Source of the DNA: Phymatolithon calcareum
Lineage: Eukaryota; Rhodophyta; Florideophyceae; Hapalidiales
Reading direction: 5' to 3'
Length of the DNA stretch: 64,000 nucleotides
NCBI GenBank assembly: GCA_977006965.1
Contig: OZ345385.1
Coordinates: 434,001-498,000, forward strand
Positions 18,136 through 28,517 of the stretch are shown here, piece after piece. Below the pieces are notes generated by a model that saw only the letters and a program-made list of their open reading frames with translations, was not told the DNA's origin and ran no database searches. The translations under genes were made by a program, and so were the position numbers. Each line of letters begins with the position of its first letter. Position 1 is the first letter of the stretch.

Positions 18136-19156
18136 ATTTGTGACGCGACAAGTGGGGCATTGTGATAGCGAGGTAGGCTTGGAGACTGCCTGCCTTGACA
18201 GACTTAGAAAGATCTGCGGTTTTATTCGAAACATAAAACCGAAATTTTAGCAACTTTGCTTTCACGGCGTCCAACGGTCTAGCTCCCCAGAGAAGGCGAG
18301 CAGTGTCGCGCTTCTCCTTACTAGAGTTCCCGGACACCGTCTAGTAACTCTTAGGAATCTCCTCCCGGACAAGCACCTCTTGCCGGAGAACCGGATTGCC
18401 TAGTTGTAGCCGTGCGATAGCTTCACTACTACTACAAAAGACTATGAAGGAGGGTGGGTAGTCAACAAAAGAACGCGGGCTGCCAACTCGAAAAGCTCAC
18501 CTGTCTAGCCTCCGCCGAGAAATCAGATATCGCACGAGTCCTTTGTGCGAATAGGACAGCCGGTGTACCAAAAAGCTCCTCACGCTGTTCGCTGCCTTAC
18601 GCGCGGTTCACGTCTCGGTTCAAGCACGTTTCGAAGTGCGTGACTCCGTGTGAACGCGTCTGCAAGCTTGCGATGCGTGTGCTGGAGATCAAGGTTTCTT
18701 CAGCGTCTTGCTTGACCATGTCAACCTGTACTCATACGTGCGTATCGAGGTAGCAGATGGACACTTCAGTCATGAGAAGATATCATAGACCATCTCGCTT
18801 TGATAGTCCAAGAGAGATGAATCAAAGTTTAATTCTAGATTGAAACGGTATATCAAGCCCCCAGCAAACTTTTGATCAAAATTAGAGTTGCATGGTTGTC
18901 AAAGTAAGGCAAGATTTTTCGCCAAATCAAGAAAAACATGAAAATGTACACGAAATTTTACAGACTTTCCCGCATGCGGTTTCCCTGAAAAAAGGATACG
19001 GAGCACGACAAAAATATAATCTTCTAATTCCGCTATTATTCGCTCCTTTCATAGTGAATATCGAACCCTCCCTGATCAACTTTTTCCGGCCGCCCATCAC
19101 TCACTGCAATTGTTTACGAGCAAACTCTTGTTTTAGAGGCCCCCAGTCCCAGGCAG

Positions 19157-20518
19157 ATGGGCGACTCTGATTCTAGCACTGTGTCGTCCACTCTTGATTT
19201 ACTATGCAAAACAATTTACGTTTCCAGCACCTCCGTGTTGCAGGACACGCGCGGCGGAGAAGTGAGCAGACTGGAGAGCCTTGATGACATCTCCGTGTTT
19301 CAGTTCATTAAGGATGTGGCGAACTCATCAAATCAGCTCTATTCAGCGGCGCTGCGGAACACATTGACTGTTTTTGAGAAGCTGATGGAAGCAGATATCG
19401 ATCTGACAGGTGAGAACAACTGCGCGAAGCATCTGCTGAGTCCGTGGCCAGTGACGTGTTTGAGCGCCGGTGAGGGCCTTCTCTACTACCCAGATGGCGA
19501 CGAGACGTACAGTGGGAAATTCGCAGAAGTGCCACCGACGGACTACGGCGCAATCTGCACCCATATCGGCGGGACCAGCGGAACCGTGACGCTACGCAAG
19601 AACCATCTCTACCTGCTCTATGGCAACGGTGCATATAGGTCGGTACAGTGCGAAGCGTACGCCTTCGATGAAACTGCTCTGCAAGGCACTGCCGTTGCAG
19701 ATGCAGTCGTCGTTGAGCTCATAAGGGCCAGTTGTGTGCTTCGCTGCATTAGCGCTGGTCGCGGAAGAAACTTTTGGCGACAATTGGCCAAGAAAAGTTT
19801 GTTTCTCTGCGAAAAGTGCACAAGCGGTGAGAACGCCGGGGAAGATGGGCTCTTGTTTCGTGCTATCCGCGGTGAGAGGCCGAATTGCTCCGTGGGGAGC
19901 ATACTGGAGTACGCGGAAAGAACTGGCACGAGCAACTTACTGGTAGACACGGACAATTTTGCGCAACAGCAGTGCCTCGCGGGGAAAGTTTCGAAAATAA
20001 GAGCATATCACGCAAGTGGGAAGGAACTCGCCTTCCGCAGAATGGCGAAAGTACTCCTTGTCAAAGAGGCGAATGAGCGCAGACTGATGCAAACCCCGGC
20101 CCCGATAGACGTAACCTATGCAGACCTGAGCTCTCTCTCTGGGCTGAACAAGGCGGGAGTGGCGCTCTCCATAGCGACTGATGCGGAAGTGGGATCGAAG
20201 TTCTGTGAGGACAACCTGTGCTACAGCCCTTTTGCACGTGGAGGAGACAGGCCATTTCGGCTCGTAAGATGTGAAGAGCTGCCGTGCGAGTTACTGAGAC
20301 TGCTGTTTGGAATTCGTGATGATGGGAAAAGCGTATGTATAAAAACCGGCAAGTGGCTTAAAATCTCGGTTTCTGGCCAATATGTGTACGTGGAGCGGGG
20401 AGTGGAATGTGGAGTGCCGGATGGGATAGCTACAGATATTATGAGCATGAAAGTGATTGGAAAGAAGAAATTTGTTGAAGGAGCAGCGAGTATAGATATG
20501 AGCAAGGAAGTGAAGTAG
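19157..20518 (+). CDS. Intact 453-codon orphan protein
   Basis: The ATG at 19157 opens 453 codons to TAG at 20516-20518, the longest undamaged host-type frame in the window. I do not recognise the family. The protein looks globular: no signal peptide, no membrane helix, mixed charge, about fourteen Cys including CEKC near residue 218, and a C-terminus rich in Lys (KVIGKKKFVEG). An internal phrase GLLYYPDGDETYSG is reminiscent of MORN-type motifs but is not repeated. Codon use is balanced and GC is higher than in the flanks, consistent with selection. No partner gene is adjacent, the 3' flank has no obvious terminator motif, and the 5' flank has no clear TATA box. Confidence 0.75.
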   Translation: MGDSDSSTVSSTLDLLCKTIYVSSTSVLQDTRGGEVSRLESLDDISVFQFIKDVANSSNQLYSAALRNTLTVFEKLMEADIDLTGENNCAKHLLSPWPVTCLSAGEGLLYYPDGDETYSGKFAEVPPTDYGAICTHIGGTSGTVTLRKNHLYLLYGNGAYRSVQCEAYAFDETALQGTAVADAVVVELIRASCVLRCISAGRGRNFWRQLAKKSLFLCEKCTSGENAGEDGLLFRAIRGERPNCSVGSILEYAERTGTSNLLVDTDNFAQQQCLAGKVSKIRAYHASGKELAFRRMAKVLLVKEANERRLMQTPAPIDVTYADLSSLSGLNKAGVALSIATDAEVGSKFCEDNLCYSPFARGGDRPFRLVRCEELPCELLRLLFGIRDDGKSVCIKTGKWLKISVSGQYVYVERGVECGVPDGIATDIMSMKVIGKKKFVEGAASIDMSKEVK

Positions 20519-20700
20519 ATTGGAGTCCATCTTTTCGGAATGTTCATTAGCCGCACCTTGCGCATTCCTCCACGCAAACTGTGGAACTGTGCTTTACCGC
20601 TTGAACTTTGCTCGGCTTTAGCTAAACTTCGCATTGAGGAAGAATTTCGGCACTAGCATAACTGAGTCGTGGTCTGCAGATTTCGCACTCGACCCAGTAA

Positions 20701-21054
20701 CACGCAAAGCTGTCCAGAGTCACCAAATATTGTTACAGAATCGAAGTCGACAAAACTCTTGTATTTAGGATGGTATCTGAAAGCGGTGACGGGTCACACG
20801 TTGAGTCCCGAGCGGAGCAGATTATTCGCAATTGCGGACAGGATACCCGTTATTTCTGGCCTGGATGTTTTCCTTCATATGAGAAAGAAGTGTACCGTGA
20901 CGACAGGACTCGTTATGTCAGTTTAGCCGCCGAAAAAACGCTGCTTTCGAATTGCGTTTATTCCTGGAAGTACAATCAAGCAGGAAAAGTGTGCGCTGGT
21001 CAACTGGAAAGTCTGGTTGTCGCTATATGTTCGTTAATAGTCAAATACGAATAA
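20701..21054 (+). CDS. Short orphan frame after the 453-codon gene
   Basis: A stop-free stretch on the plus strand with an ATG at 20770 gives 94 codons (QIIRNCGQDTRYFWPGCFPS, VYSWKYNQAGKVCAGQ). The frame is open for 23 codons before that ATG, so a longer 5' end may be missing. No family is recognised. It could be an exon or a remnant. Confidence 0.3.
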   Translation, partial: HAKLSRVTKYCYRIEVDKTLVFRMVSESGDGSHVESRAEQIIRNCGQDTRYFWPGCFPSYEKEVYRDDRTRYVSLAAEKTLLSNCVYSWKYNQAGKVCAGQLESLVVAICSLIVKYE

Positions 21055-21625
21055 TTGGTGGCTAGAGAGCCTCCACATCGCATCAACGTTTCGCATAAAA
21101 GTACAAAAATATTGCAGAGTCCATATTAACCGTTCGGCTGTGGTGAACGACTCGAACACGTTAACAACAAAACGTTGACATCAAAGTAGAATGTGCTCAG
21201 TGCAGTAGTTTCTCATACTCGGCGCCCGGAGCAACCCCCAGACGCAAAATCTCCAACGTTGTTCTCTGCCTCATCTTGCGTGGGAATAGTCACTCCGCGG
21301 ATGTCGTGCACGAACGTACTCGCGTCGCAACTGAGCCATGTCCCCAAGAATTACCATATTCTCCACCGGTGAAAGCCCATCGACGGCAAATCCAAAACGC
21401 TCCTCGCCACTGGTTGTATGGTCTTCGTTGGCACCAGAGCATCGGCCTTCCCCTAAATTCCGCTTCCGCATCCGCTCGTCCGACCATTACTCAGCGTTAA
21501 CAAGTGCAATTCCGTGCCCGCCACATCGCAATCTGCTTCGCAGTGCAACGGGTGCGCCAGTAAGTGGCGCGTGTCAAGAGAATTGACCATGACTTCAATT
21601 TATCAAGCCAGCGCACTGCGCAAGC
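21055..21625. other. No secure gene; overlapping frames on both strands
   Basis: The minus-strand frame 21271-21471 contains FGFAVDGLSPVENMVILGDM, which looks protein-like, but it overlaps a plus frame of equal length. I cannot decide between them. Confidence 0.25.
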
Positions 21626-21955
21626 GTGATCGAGATTTCCAGGCAGAACGATGTGTTAATGAATGATGTTCTCCTGTCACTTTCGATGAGTTTGGAGCGG
21701 GAGCCAGACTGGGATGACTACGAAGTGATGTCGGGGTTGACATTAATGTCCGTGATCAAGGACGGGCCGTCGACGGGAAGATATCTGCGAAGCGCTGGAT
21801 ATGCAGAGACGGATCCTGCGGTATGATCCTCAACAATCGTGATGCATAACTCGTGTTTTGATGCTGCCAAGGAGAGTACGCCCTTCTTCGATGACGGCAA
21901 AATCGAGGCCGTCAACGTCCATGACGAAGTCGTTTAGGAGCCGGACTTCAGTTTG
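21626..21955 (+). pseudogene. Relic of an unknown protein, in-frame stops
   Basis: One frame holds SLSMSLEREPDWDDYEVMSG, then YAETDPAV and TGA. It continues in the same frame with CFDAAKESTPFFDDGKIEA and NVHDEVV before TAG. An acidic, coherent sequence surviving across two stops points to a recently lost gene. The family is not recognised. Confidence 0.3.
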
Positions 21956-21986
21956 TGACGCACAAGTGATGGAGAACGACGGTGCC

Positions 21987-22724
21987 TCAGTTTCTTGGAA
22001 GATGGGGGAGACGTCGAGAGGTAATGCGTGGGCGATGCAGATTGAAATGCAGAGGAAAGATTTGTCTTTGCAACGTGGCTTTGCCCATTAACAATTTGAA
22101 CGAACAAACAGTAAAGCGGCAGATCCATGCGTAGTTATTCTTGTCAATAACGCGTTTCCCATCCTTTGGGTCCACATAGTCAGCACCAAAGTCATTTTCA
22201 GACAAAGCTAAAATCTGCTGTGCAAGAGGAATCAGCATCTTTGAATCAAATTTCATTCCCGCACATCTCAATCGGTCAAACTCCTCAAGAATCTCATAAT
22301 GCACACAATCTACCCAGGGAGCTCTTTTAGGACCGCGACTAGGAGCAGCTTTTAGTGCAGACTCTCTCCTCTGACCCAGTTGGCGAGATGTAATGTATCT
22401 GGGATTACCTGGGTCTTCTTTTAGAATTAAATCCTTTTTCTTCAAACAATCTGGCGCCTTAGCAAGGCTAGCATTAGTGTCGCCTCGAAAAGCGCTTGGA
22501 AAGGCCTTTACGGCTTTAGCCTTAAGGCCTTTAGCTGACTCAGATTCATTTGTTTCCACCATCCACTTAACATCTTTGACCTTGCTTCTTTTGTTGACCA
22601 CATGCTGAAGTTTCCGCTTCCAGAACGGGACATCCTCTCCTGTCATGATTGATTTGGCACCAAAACGCTTCATGCTGAACAATGCACCACGTTTTAAGGC
22701 TACTTCAAAGTAATTGCTTATCAT
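21987..22724 (-). CDS. CENP-B/pogo-type HTH protein, truncated transposase
   Basis: The ATG at 22724 opens 245 codons. The N-terminal half is basic (VPFWKRKLQHVVNKRSKVKD, KAPSRGPKR-like stretches). Residues about 145-205 fit a Tc5/CENP-B-type helix-turn-helix domain: YEILEEFDRLRCAGMKFDSK, then LIPLAQQILALS, then DKNNYAWICRF. In pogo/Tigger transposases this DNA-binding domain precedes a DDE catalytic domain. None follows here, and the last 40 residues look frameshifted. It is a transposase remnant or a domesticated DNA-binding fragment. No TIRs found. Confidence 0.5.
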   Translation of the reverse strand: MISNYFEVALKRGALFSMKRFGAKSIMTGEDVPFWKRKLQHVVNKRSKVKDVKWMVETNESESAKGLKAKAVKAFPSAFRGDTNASLAKAPDCLKKKDLILKEDPGNPRYITSRQLGQRRESALKAAPSRGPKRAPWVDCVHYEILEEFDRLRCAGMKFDSKMLIPLAQQILALSENDFGADYVDPKDGKRVIDKNNYAWICRFTVCSFKLLMGKATLQRQIFPLHFNLHRPRITSRRLPHLPRN

Positions 22725-23024
22725 TACACTTTTGTATTTTATTAAAACCCTTCCTTAGCAAGGTTCCATAATGGTTAAAAGGCCTGTATTCAAATTTTAG
22801 AAATGTTTTTCTCGTTAACCATTTTTGTATTTGTATTAAGCATGACGCATTTCTTCACTTTTCCTTACATCTTTTTGTGCGCGGTGCGCAACGCATCGCC
22901 CGTTATGGGCAACCCAGAAATCGCCACGTTTGCATGAATACAGTACGGTAAATGAAATCACACGGCAAGAAAACAACGAAAAAATTATTCCCTTCGGCAG
23001 GATTTGCTTTTGGTAATCTCTATA

Positions 23025-23062
23025 TACACTCTACGAAATTAATATAGCCCCACTTTGGCAAA
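23025..23062 (+). repeat. Tc1 left TIR with TA duplication
   Basis: TA then CACTCTACGAAATTAATATA, continuing to TTGGCA; inverted partner at 24573-24609. Confidence 0.9.
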
Positions 23063-24607
23063 CCGCCAGGGGCACGCGCATGGCGGGAATCGCGTTAAAG
23101 GACCCGTGGTCCTTTAATCGTCTACTCATTGCTCTACGTACTAGCCCAAAAATGGCTCGCTAGGTTTTTGTTAACTCGCAGTGTACGCCAAAATGTATGA
23201 TAGCGCCATTTTTTCCCGCGCAGCAATTTGGCCCCGGAAAACTTTATGCATCCGCCAAGCGGAAGTATATGGGATTCATGGCGCTCGGCGCCCTGTGGCC
23301 TTATTTATATCCATGGCGACGTACCCACGTACGCTGTTCGAGTCACTCAGCCCCCAACCATGGGTTGCGGACTGTCTTTGACGAAGGAGGAGGAGTCGGT
23401 GATCCGGGCGCTCGACTCCAACAGCTTGAGCAATATGGCCATTGCGTTGCAAGTGAAACAGTCCCGAAAAGCCGTCTCGAACGTTCTGAACAAGCTCCCT
23501 GGCCAATCTCGACGGAAACAGGCGGGGAGGCCCCGAAAGCTGTCTGATCAGGATACTCGGGCAGTCATTCGGAAGGCTTGCGTTTCAAGAATGACGGCTC
23601 GGCAGCTCCGAGACATGTACGATTTACCTGTCGGAGTGCGTCGCGTGCAACAATTACATAAAGATACTAAGTACTTAGAGTTTAGGCGCATGAAACGGGC
23701 GCCAAGCCTTACCCCTCGGCCCAAGGATCAGCGTGACGAGTGGGCCCGCCTTCGTCTTCGCCTTCCCCGCTCGCAGTGGACCAGGACAATCTTTTCTGAT
23801 GAGAAGCGATTCTGTTTGGATGGTCCAGACGGTTTTGGGTACTATTGGGCCGACAAAAGGGTCCCTGAAGAATACTTTTCCCGTCCGCAGCAAGGCGGGG
23901 GAGGGGTTATGGTCTGGGGTTGTTTTTCGTGGCGCGGAAAGCTCGAATTGGTAATCGTACTCAACAAAATAAATGCGCAAAGGTACGTGCAGCTGCTTCA
24001 GAATCATGTGGAACCGTTTGCGGAATTGCGCTACAGTGGGGACTGGAGTTTCCAGCGGGATAATGCGCCGGCGCACACGGCGAGGTACACAGATGAGTAC
24101 TTCTTTGAAGCAGGGATCAGCCTTATAGATTGGGCATCGCGTATTCCCGATCTGAACCCAATAGAGAACCTGTGGGGCATCGCTGCGCGTGATGTTTACA
24201 AGGATTGTCGTCAGTTTGAGTACGAGGACGACCTCATCGAAGCGATTCAAGCATCCTGGGATGATATGGGACTGGAAACGCTGCAGAAGTTGATTGGATC
24301 GATGCCGGACCGGTGCATGAAGGTTATCGAGAAGCGCGGTGGGTCTACTGGCTACTGAGCGTTGTTTCTTGGTGCGATAGGCTGAGAAAGATAAAGTTGG
24401 CTCTAACTTACTGCGGACGTAAAAAATGTGCTATTCAAGCAAACTTGATTTCCTGTTTGACTCCATGGGGGTTCACTAAATTAGGTTAGTCATTGCGTTG
24501 AAAAAGAAGGTTATACATGCAGTGCGACAAAAATAGTGGCGCCAGGAGTCACCATGGCTACAAGAGAGAACTCATGCCAAGGTGGGCTATATTAATTTCG
24601 GGGAGTG
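23027..24607 (+). mobile_element. Complete Tc1/mariner transposon, 1581 bp
   Basis: The left end CACTCTACGAAATTAATATA and the right end, whose reverse complement is CACTCCCCGAAATTAATATA, form terminal inverted repeats of about 35 bp (continuing GCCCCACTTTGGCA / GCCCACCTTGGCA). Both ends are flanked by TA (23025-23026 and 24608-24609), the Tc1 target duplication. A single uninterrupted transposase frame lies inside, making this the only element in the window that looks structurally complete. Confidence 0.93.
23360..24358 (+). CDS. Tc1-family DD34E transposase
   Basis: I take the ATG at 23360 (332 codons, starting MGCGLSLTKEEESVIRALD), since the usual Tc1 length is about 340; an in-frame upstream ATG at 23228 would add 44 residues unlike the family. 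The N-terminal paired-type HTH (SNMAIALQVKQSRKAVSNVL) is followed by a GRPRKL hook (QAGRPRKLSDQD). The catalytic residues are D in TIFSDEKRF, D in FQRDNAPAHT and E in PDLNPIENLWG, with 34 residues between the second D and E. GGGGVMVWGCFS is the Gly-rich signature. No stop or frameshift. It acts in the nucleus, cutting and pasting its own DNA at TA. Confidence 0.93.
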   Translation: MGCGLSLTKEEESVIRALDSNSLSNMAIALQVKQSRKAVSNVLNKLPGQSRRKQAGRPRKLSDQDTRAVIRKACVSRMTARQLRDMYDLPVGVRRVQQLHKDTKYLEFRRMKRAPSLTPRPKDQRDEWARLRLRLPRSQWTRTIFSDEKRFCLDGPDGFGYYWADKRVPEEYFSRPQQGGGGVMVWGCFSWRGKLELVIVLNKINAQRYVQLLQNHVEPFAELRYSGDWSFQRDNAPAHTARYTDEYFFEAGISLIDWASRIPDLNPIENLWGIAARDVYKDCRQFEYEDDLIEAIQASWDDMGLETLQKLIGSMPDRCMKVIEKRGGSTGY

Positions 24608-24609
24608 TA
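24573..24609 (-). repeat. Tc1 right TIR with TA duplication
   Basis: Begins ATGCCAAGGTGGGCTATATT and ends GGGGAGTG, then TA; complementary to the left TIR with few mismatches. Confidence 0.9.
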
Positions 24610-24713
24610 GTCTAGGTTCGTTAACAGTAATACCATCAAAAAACTGGGCTTCGTAAATAGTCTCAGTGAGACTAATCAGACGATTTGGTGTAACAAAATG
24701 AAATCTAAGAAGC

Positions 24714-25065
24714 CCGTTGGGGCTGGACAAGCTCCTTACTTGACGGCTTATTCTACCTTGGTTTATTACACACAGTACAGTATCCCACACGTGACGGAAC
24801 TTTGCTCCTCGAACGCGCTACACTATGGCGCCATGTATATGAAAGACCCTTTGAGACTCTTGGTTGGATGAGCCTATTTTTAAGTGAAAATATTGCTGTG
24901 AAACGCGATGTTGTGATTCTGAAAATGGAAAACCTCTATCTATTAAGTGCACCGCAGGTGGACGAAGCTGACTTCGGAACAGGTTTCAACGCGAAGACGG
25001 TGCCTACAAAAATTTGTGCTGGGTTTGCCGTCATTGAAAATTTGCGGGACAGTTTGCAGTCTTAG
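24714..25065 (+). CDS. Short orphan frame downstream of Tc1
   Basis: About 117 open codons without ATG at the beginning: LLERATLWRHVYERPFETLG, VVILKMENLYLLSAPQVDEA. Protein-like, but no domain recognised. It could be the 3' part of a gene separated from its 5' part by the Tc1 insertion, which ends 105 bp upstream. 25066-25400 holds nothing supported. Confidence 0.25.
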
Positions 25066-25404
25066 GCACAAGAGAGGACAGTAAAACATGATTTGCAAAA
25101 CAATTTAATAAAAGATGGGAACACCAGTTATTGTAAAGAATATTTTATGGAAGTGAGATGTTACGGTACCGTAAATAACTGTAAATGGGCAAAAGGTAAG
25201 AACGGACCCAGAAACTGAACCGCAGGCGGAGAGCTGGCAGAATTGATTAGTATCATAATACGACAAGTGCCTCGTGGTCATTTTAGTGCACTCAGCAAAC
25301 TACGTGGTCAGTTTAGCAATTTCCTCTAATAAAATTCGTGTATTTTTTTTTCGATAAATATATAGAATGCAAACTTTCCATGCTACGTCTGTCTACGTCA
25401 TGTC

Positions 25405-25847
25405 ACCGATTTCTTCGACATCAAAAATCTGCTGAAGAAGACCTTAGCAAAGTTTCGAGATCTCTGACAGTATTCCAAATGTGGTTTTGTCCATCGTCGA
25501 TTAGTCGTCACCGCCAATCCAGAAGACGTAGTGCAAATTCTTGGAAAGCCGGCCATCTTTGCAAGACCCACAGCTCAAACAGTTCTCTTCAACGACGACC
25601 CTGCTACTCAAGGTGCGACTTTAGGAGCTTTAAGTACAAAAATTGAGTTTGAGTGGAAGAGACTCGCAGGAGCTCTTGCTGATAGAGAATTACGAATCAA
25701 GAATTTTTAGAGTAGCCAGAGGACTTTAGCTCAGAGAATATCGCAAGCACTGCCAATTTAATCCAAAGTGAGGCTTTGGGAGCGCTCAATAAAATATCAA
25801 CTATCCCCTTTAGGAGCTCTAAAAAATAAACTTACTTCATATCCCCC
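25405..25847 (+). mobile_element. LINE group D 3' fragment with two tandem tails
   Basis: One frame reads PEDVVQILGKPAIFARPTAQ and ends with STKIEFEWKRLAGALADREL and TAG, which aligns with TEYECERLTRALTGRETRIK of the intact D frame. Two tail units follow: AATAAAATATCAACTATCCCC (C run at 25805-25808) and AATAAACTTACTTCATATCCCCC (C run at 25843-25847). Confidence 0.65.
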
Positions 25848-25861
25848 TTGACGTTAGCTGG

Positions 25862-26200
25862 GTTGTTATATAGACTTCCTAGCAGTCAAGTGGTTCTTTG
25901 GCCGCTTCCCATCACGAAGAGCAGAGTCGTACATTGAACATTTCAACGAGATCGCGGAAGAGAATCTGAAAACTCTACAACGAAACTTAACAAGTCCAAG
26001 AGCAGAAGAATCTTGGGAAAAAGGAACGAAAGCGGCGATTGACAAACTTTTAGACTTGGAAATACATATGTTAGAAGAAATGATAGTGTAATGTGATCTG
26101 ATTGGGTAATGAGATGGCAGTATGAACGGGAAGCTGCTCTGGTGTTGGTGAATACCGGCGTTGAGGGCTTCTAAAATAAAAACCTACAATTTCTCCCTGT
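25862..26200 (+). mobile_element. LINE group A 3' fragment
   Basis: The frame reads AVKWFFGRFPSRRAESYIEH, then LKTLQRNLTSPRAEE and LDLEIHMLEEMIV, then TAA (26089-26091). The A tail follows: CGTTGAGGGCTTCTAAAATA and CCTACAATTTCTCCC. Confidence 0.78.
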
Positions 26201-26221
26201 TATGTACACTAGTCGTCAGTG

Positions 26222-26372
26222 ATAGCACTAGGCAGAGAAACCGAGGAGTACTTTGGAAGAGATGAGGACGCGAGAGAGGAAATGAAGGAGTACGAAGATT
26301 TGCGGCATGCCTTTGAGAAAGCAGAGGAGGGGTCTGTCACGAAGCGGAAGAGAAGAAATAGATGAGCTATCC
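26222..26372 (+). mobile_element. LINE internal fragment (A/D type)
   Basis: It reads EEMKEYEDLRHAFEKAEEGS, then VTKRKRRNR, corresponding to the LREEKHLKEALKQAEEGKVS region of the D frame. It lies directly after a group A tail and is a separate insertion. From 26373 to 27240 I see no gene or tail. Confidence 0.5.
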
Positions 26373-27239
26373 GAAAAGAAAGAAGAAGGCTGATCAAGAA
26401 AGATACATATTCGAGACAGACTGTAGTGCAATACACTTGCCTTATCGGATCCTAGAGACTTTTCAAGAGTGCTTGCACTAGTCCGGGACTTTTCGGGTTC
26501 CCGGCGGTAGCCGCCATGCGAGCTTTGTGGCAGAGCAACGTGGATCGTGCTTTGAGGCGGGTCATAAAGCCTCACACGATCTACGTGGGCGCGTAGAAAT
26601 AGTACGCAACTTGGGGGCGCAAATACCGAGTCAACGGAGCTAGGCTCAACGTGCGGCGGAGCGGTTTTCCAAGTCAGGCGGTGCAATGCACAACGCCAAT
26701 CGGTCACCACTGTAATCTGCGCAATGAGCTACGGCTGTGGGTGTGGCACCTATCGCCAGGTAAACGAAGATCAAATATCCAACGATGATGAAGACTAAGC
26801 CCGGATGGATGTACAGCCCCAGTGGTGATTGTCGGCGCTAGATTCAAAGCCTCTGGCCACGATTTAGAGAAAGTAGGACGTGTGCAAGCGGCCGGCCAAG
26901 AGCCAAATCGGAATTCGAGACAAGAGAGTCAAAACCTTGCGACTGTTTGCCCCTTTAGTGAAGGCCTGTGCAGTCCGAGCGGCTAAACATAAGTGCTAAC
27001 TCCTATCACAAGCTATCATTAATTACAAGACCACGAAAGTAGGTCTAAGCTTACAGAGTGCCATTGTAAATGGATACACGTGACATATGCCGAACATAGT
27101 TGGATTTGGTAATGGTCCTAGGGGCCCGGAAGTGTCCCGTAGACCGCTAGAGTGGCCCAACGCCGTGGGACACCGAAAATAGTTTGCACCACACAGACTA
27201 CCAGGCAACCTCTATATAAAGGAAAAAAACGACAAGGCT

Positions 27240-27517
27240 GAAGTGCCTAAGGTTGACATTCAACCGAGCATCCCTGTGAAGAAAATCAGTATTGGGCGTA
27301 TACTTTGCATCTCTGAGGAGATCGAACATGTAGCGTTACAACGTAGTCTATCCATGCCGAAGGTGAACACGGAAATTGAGTACGAATGCAAGAGATTCTC
27401 AAGAACGCTTATTGGCAGAGAGATAAGAATCAAGGACATTTTGAATTTCCAAAGGAATTAGCGTAGAAGTGCAAAAGCTGCCGTGCTAGTCCTACGTGAA
27501 ATCTTCAAATATCCCCC
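27240..27517 (+). mobile_element. LINE group D 3' end
   Basis: The frame reads IEHVALQRSLSMPKVNTEIE, then YECKRFSRTLIGREIRIKDI and TAG, very close to the D C-terminus. The tail ends CTTCAAATATCCCCC with a C run at 27513-27517. Confidence 0.72.
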
Positions 27518-27619
27518 AAACGAAACTAGTTTCTGCAAAATGCTTTTTGGGATGCATTGAGAAGGACATCTCTAAACATTAATTAAGGCTTGGTTGGCAA
27601 TGTGATCTCACCTCTCCCG

Positions 27620-27911
27620 AAGCACGAAAGTGACACAGTCGAAGCTCAAATGGCGTTCCATCCCGGAAGCTTCCGGAGAGGCAGTGGTGGCTTCGTTCGC
27701 GCCCGCCAGCGTCAGCCGACCCATAGATGCGTCAGCAGCACCAATCGCATCTGAATACCAGCAGCTGGCGCTGCCAGTGGGGATGCAGCAGATGAAGGAG
27801 GAGATGCAGCGGATGGAAGAGGAGATGAAGCGGATGAAGGAGGAGTTTCATTACAATCATCGGGATGCGGATGTCACCATGTCGGTGCCAACGTCTTGTC
27901 GCTTCCGTTGA
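27620..27911 (+). other. Coiled-coil frame without ATG start
   Basis: About 94 open codons with an Ala/Ser-rich start, then a heptad-like segment QQMKEEMQRMEEEMKRMKEE. The frame begins with GTG and has no upstream ATG, and the reading passes directly into LINE B sequence. Possibly an ORF1- or gag-like remnant. Confidence 0.25.
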
Positions 27912-27989
27912 TCCAGCGACAAGCAGCGGGCATGAGAACCTGCCATGTCATCATGTAGAGGGATTGTCGTTAGGCGTCTCAACTATCAC

Positions 27990-28315
27990 TCTCTCCATCG
28001 CACAGGATCCCGTAAAAACTTTTAGAGTACCTCGGAGAGTGACGGCAAAATGGTTTATGGAAAGGGGAATCCGTCAGTTTTGGAAGAAGGAATTGGCCGA
28101 TTGTGGAGATGGTGCAACGCAACGATGAAACAAATGATGCGCAAGCCAATATGGACAAGCGAAGAGGAACAGAAAGTTGCTAGAGCGATTAATATCATCC
28201 TTAAATATACGAAATGAGAGGTGGGGCGAGAGCAAAAGCAACAAAAGCGGAACCAAGGTGCTGTTTAACCTCTATCTGGGTAGCTAGCCACCTTTACAAT
28301 AAACTTCAGTATTTG
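27990..28315 (+). mobile_element. LINE group B 3' end
   Basis: It reads VPRRVTAKWFMERGIRQFWK, then KPIWTSEEEQKVARAINIIL, with a tail AGGTGCTGTTTAACCTCTAT and CTAGCCACCTTTACAATAAA. A frameshift separates the two peptide parts. Confidence 0.75.
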
Positions 28316-28517
28316 GCCGAAAGTTAATCGTTAGCTGCAAGTAACTCTTAAGTCCATTCTTTTATACTATGTTTCTTCCAGTGCATGCAGTGCTTTTATG
28401 TATGTATGTATTCTGCTTTCCTCCTTAAACAGGTTCGCAAGGCAGTGCTTTAGTGCGCAAAATTATCTTCTAGCTAGATTAGGGCGGGCGTTACTCCCAC
28501 TAGCTACTAGGCTAATA

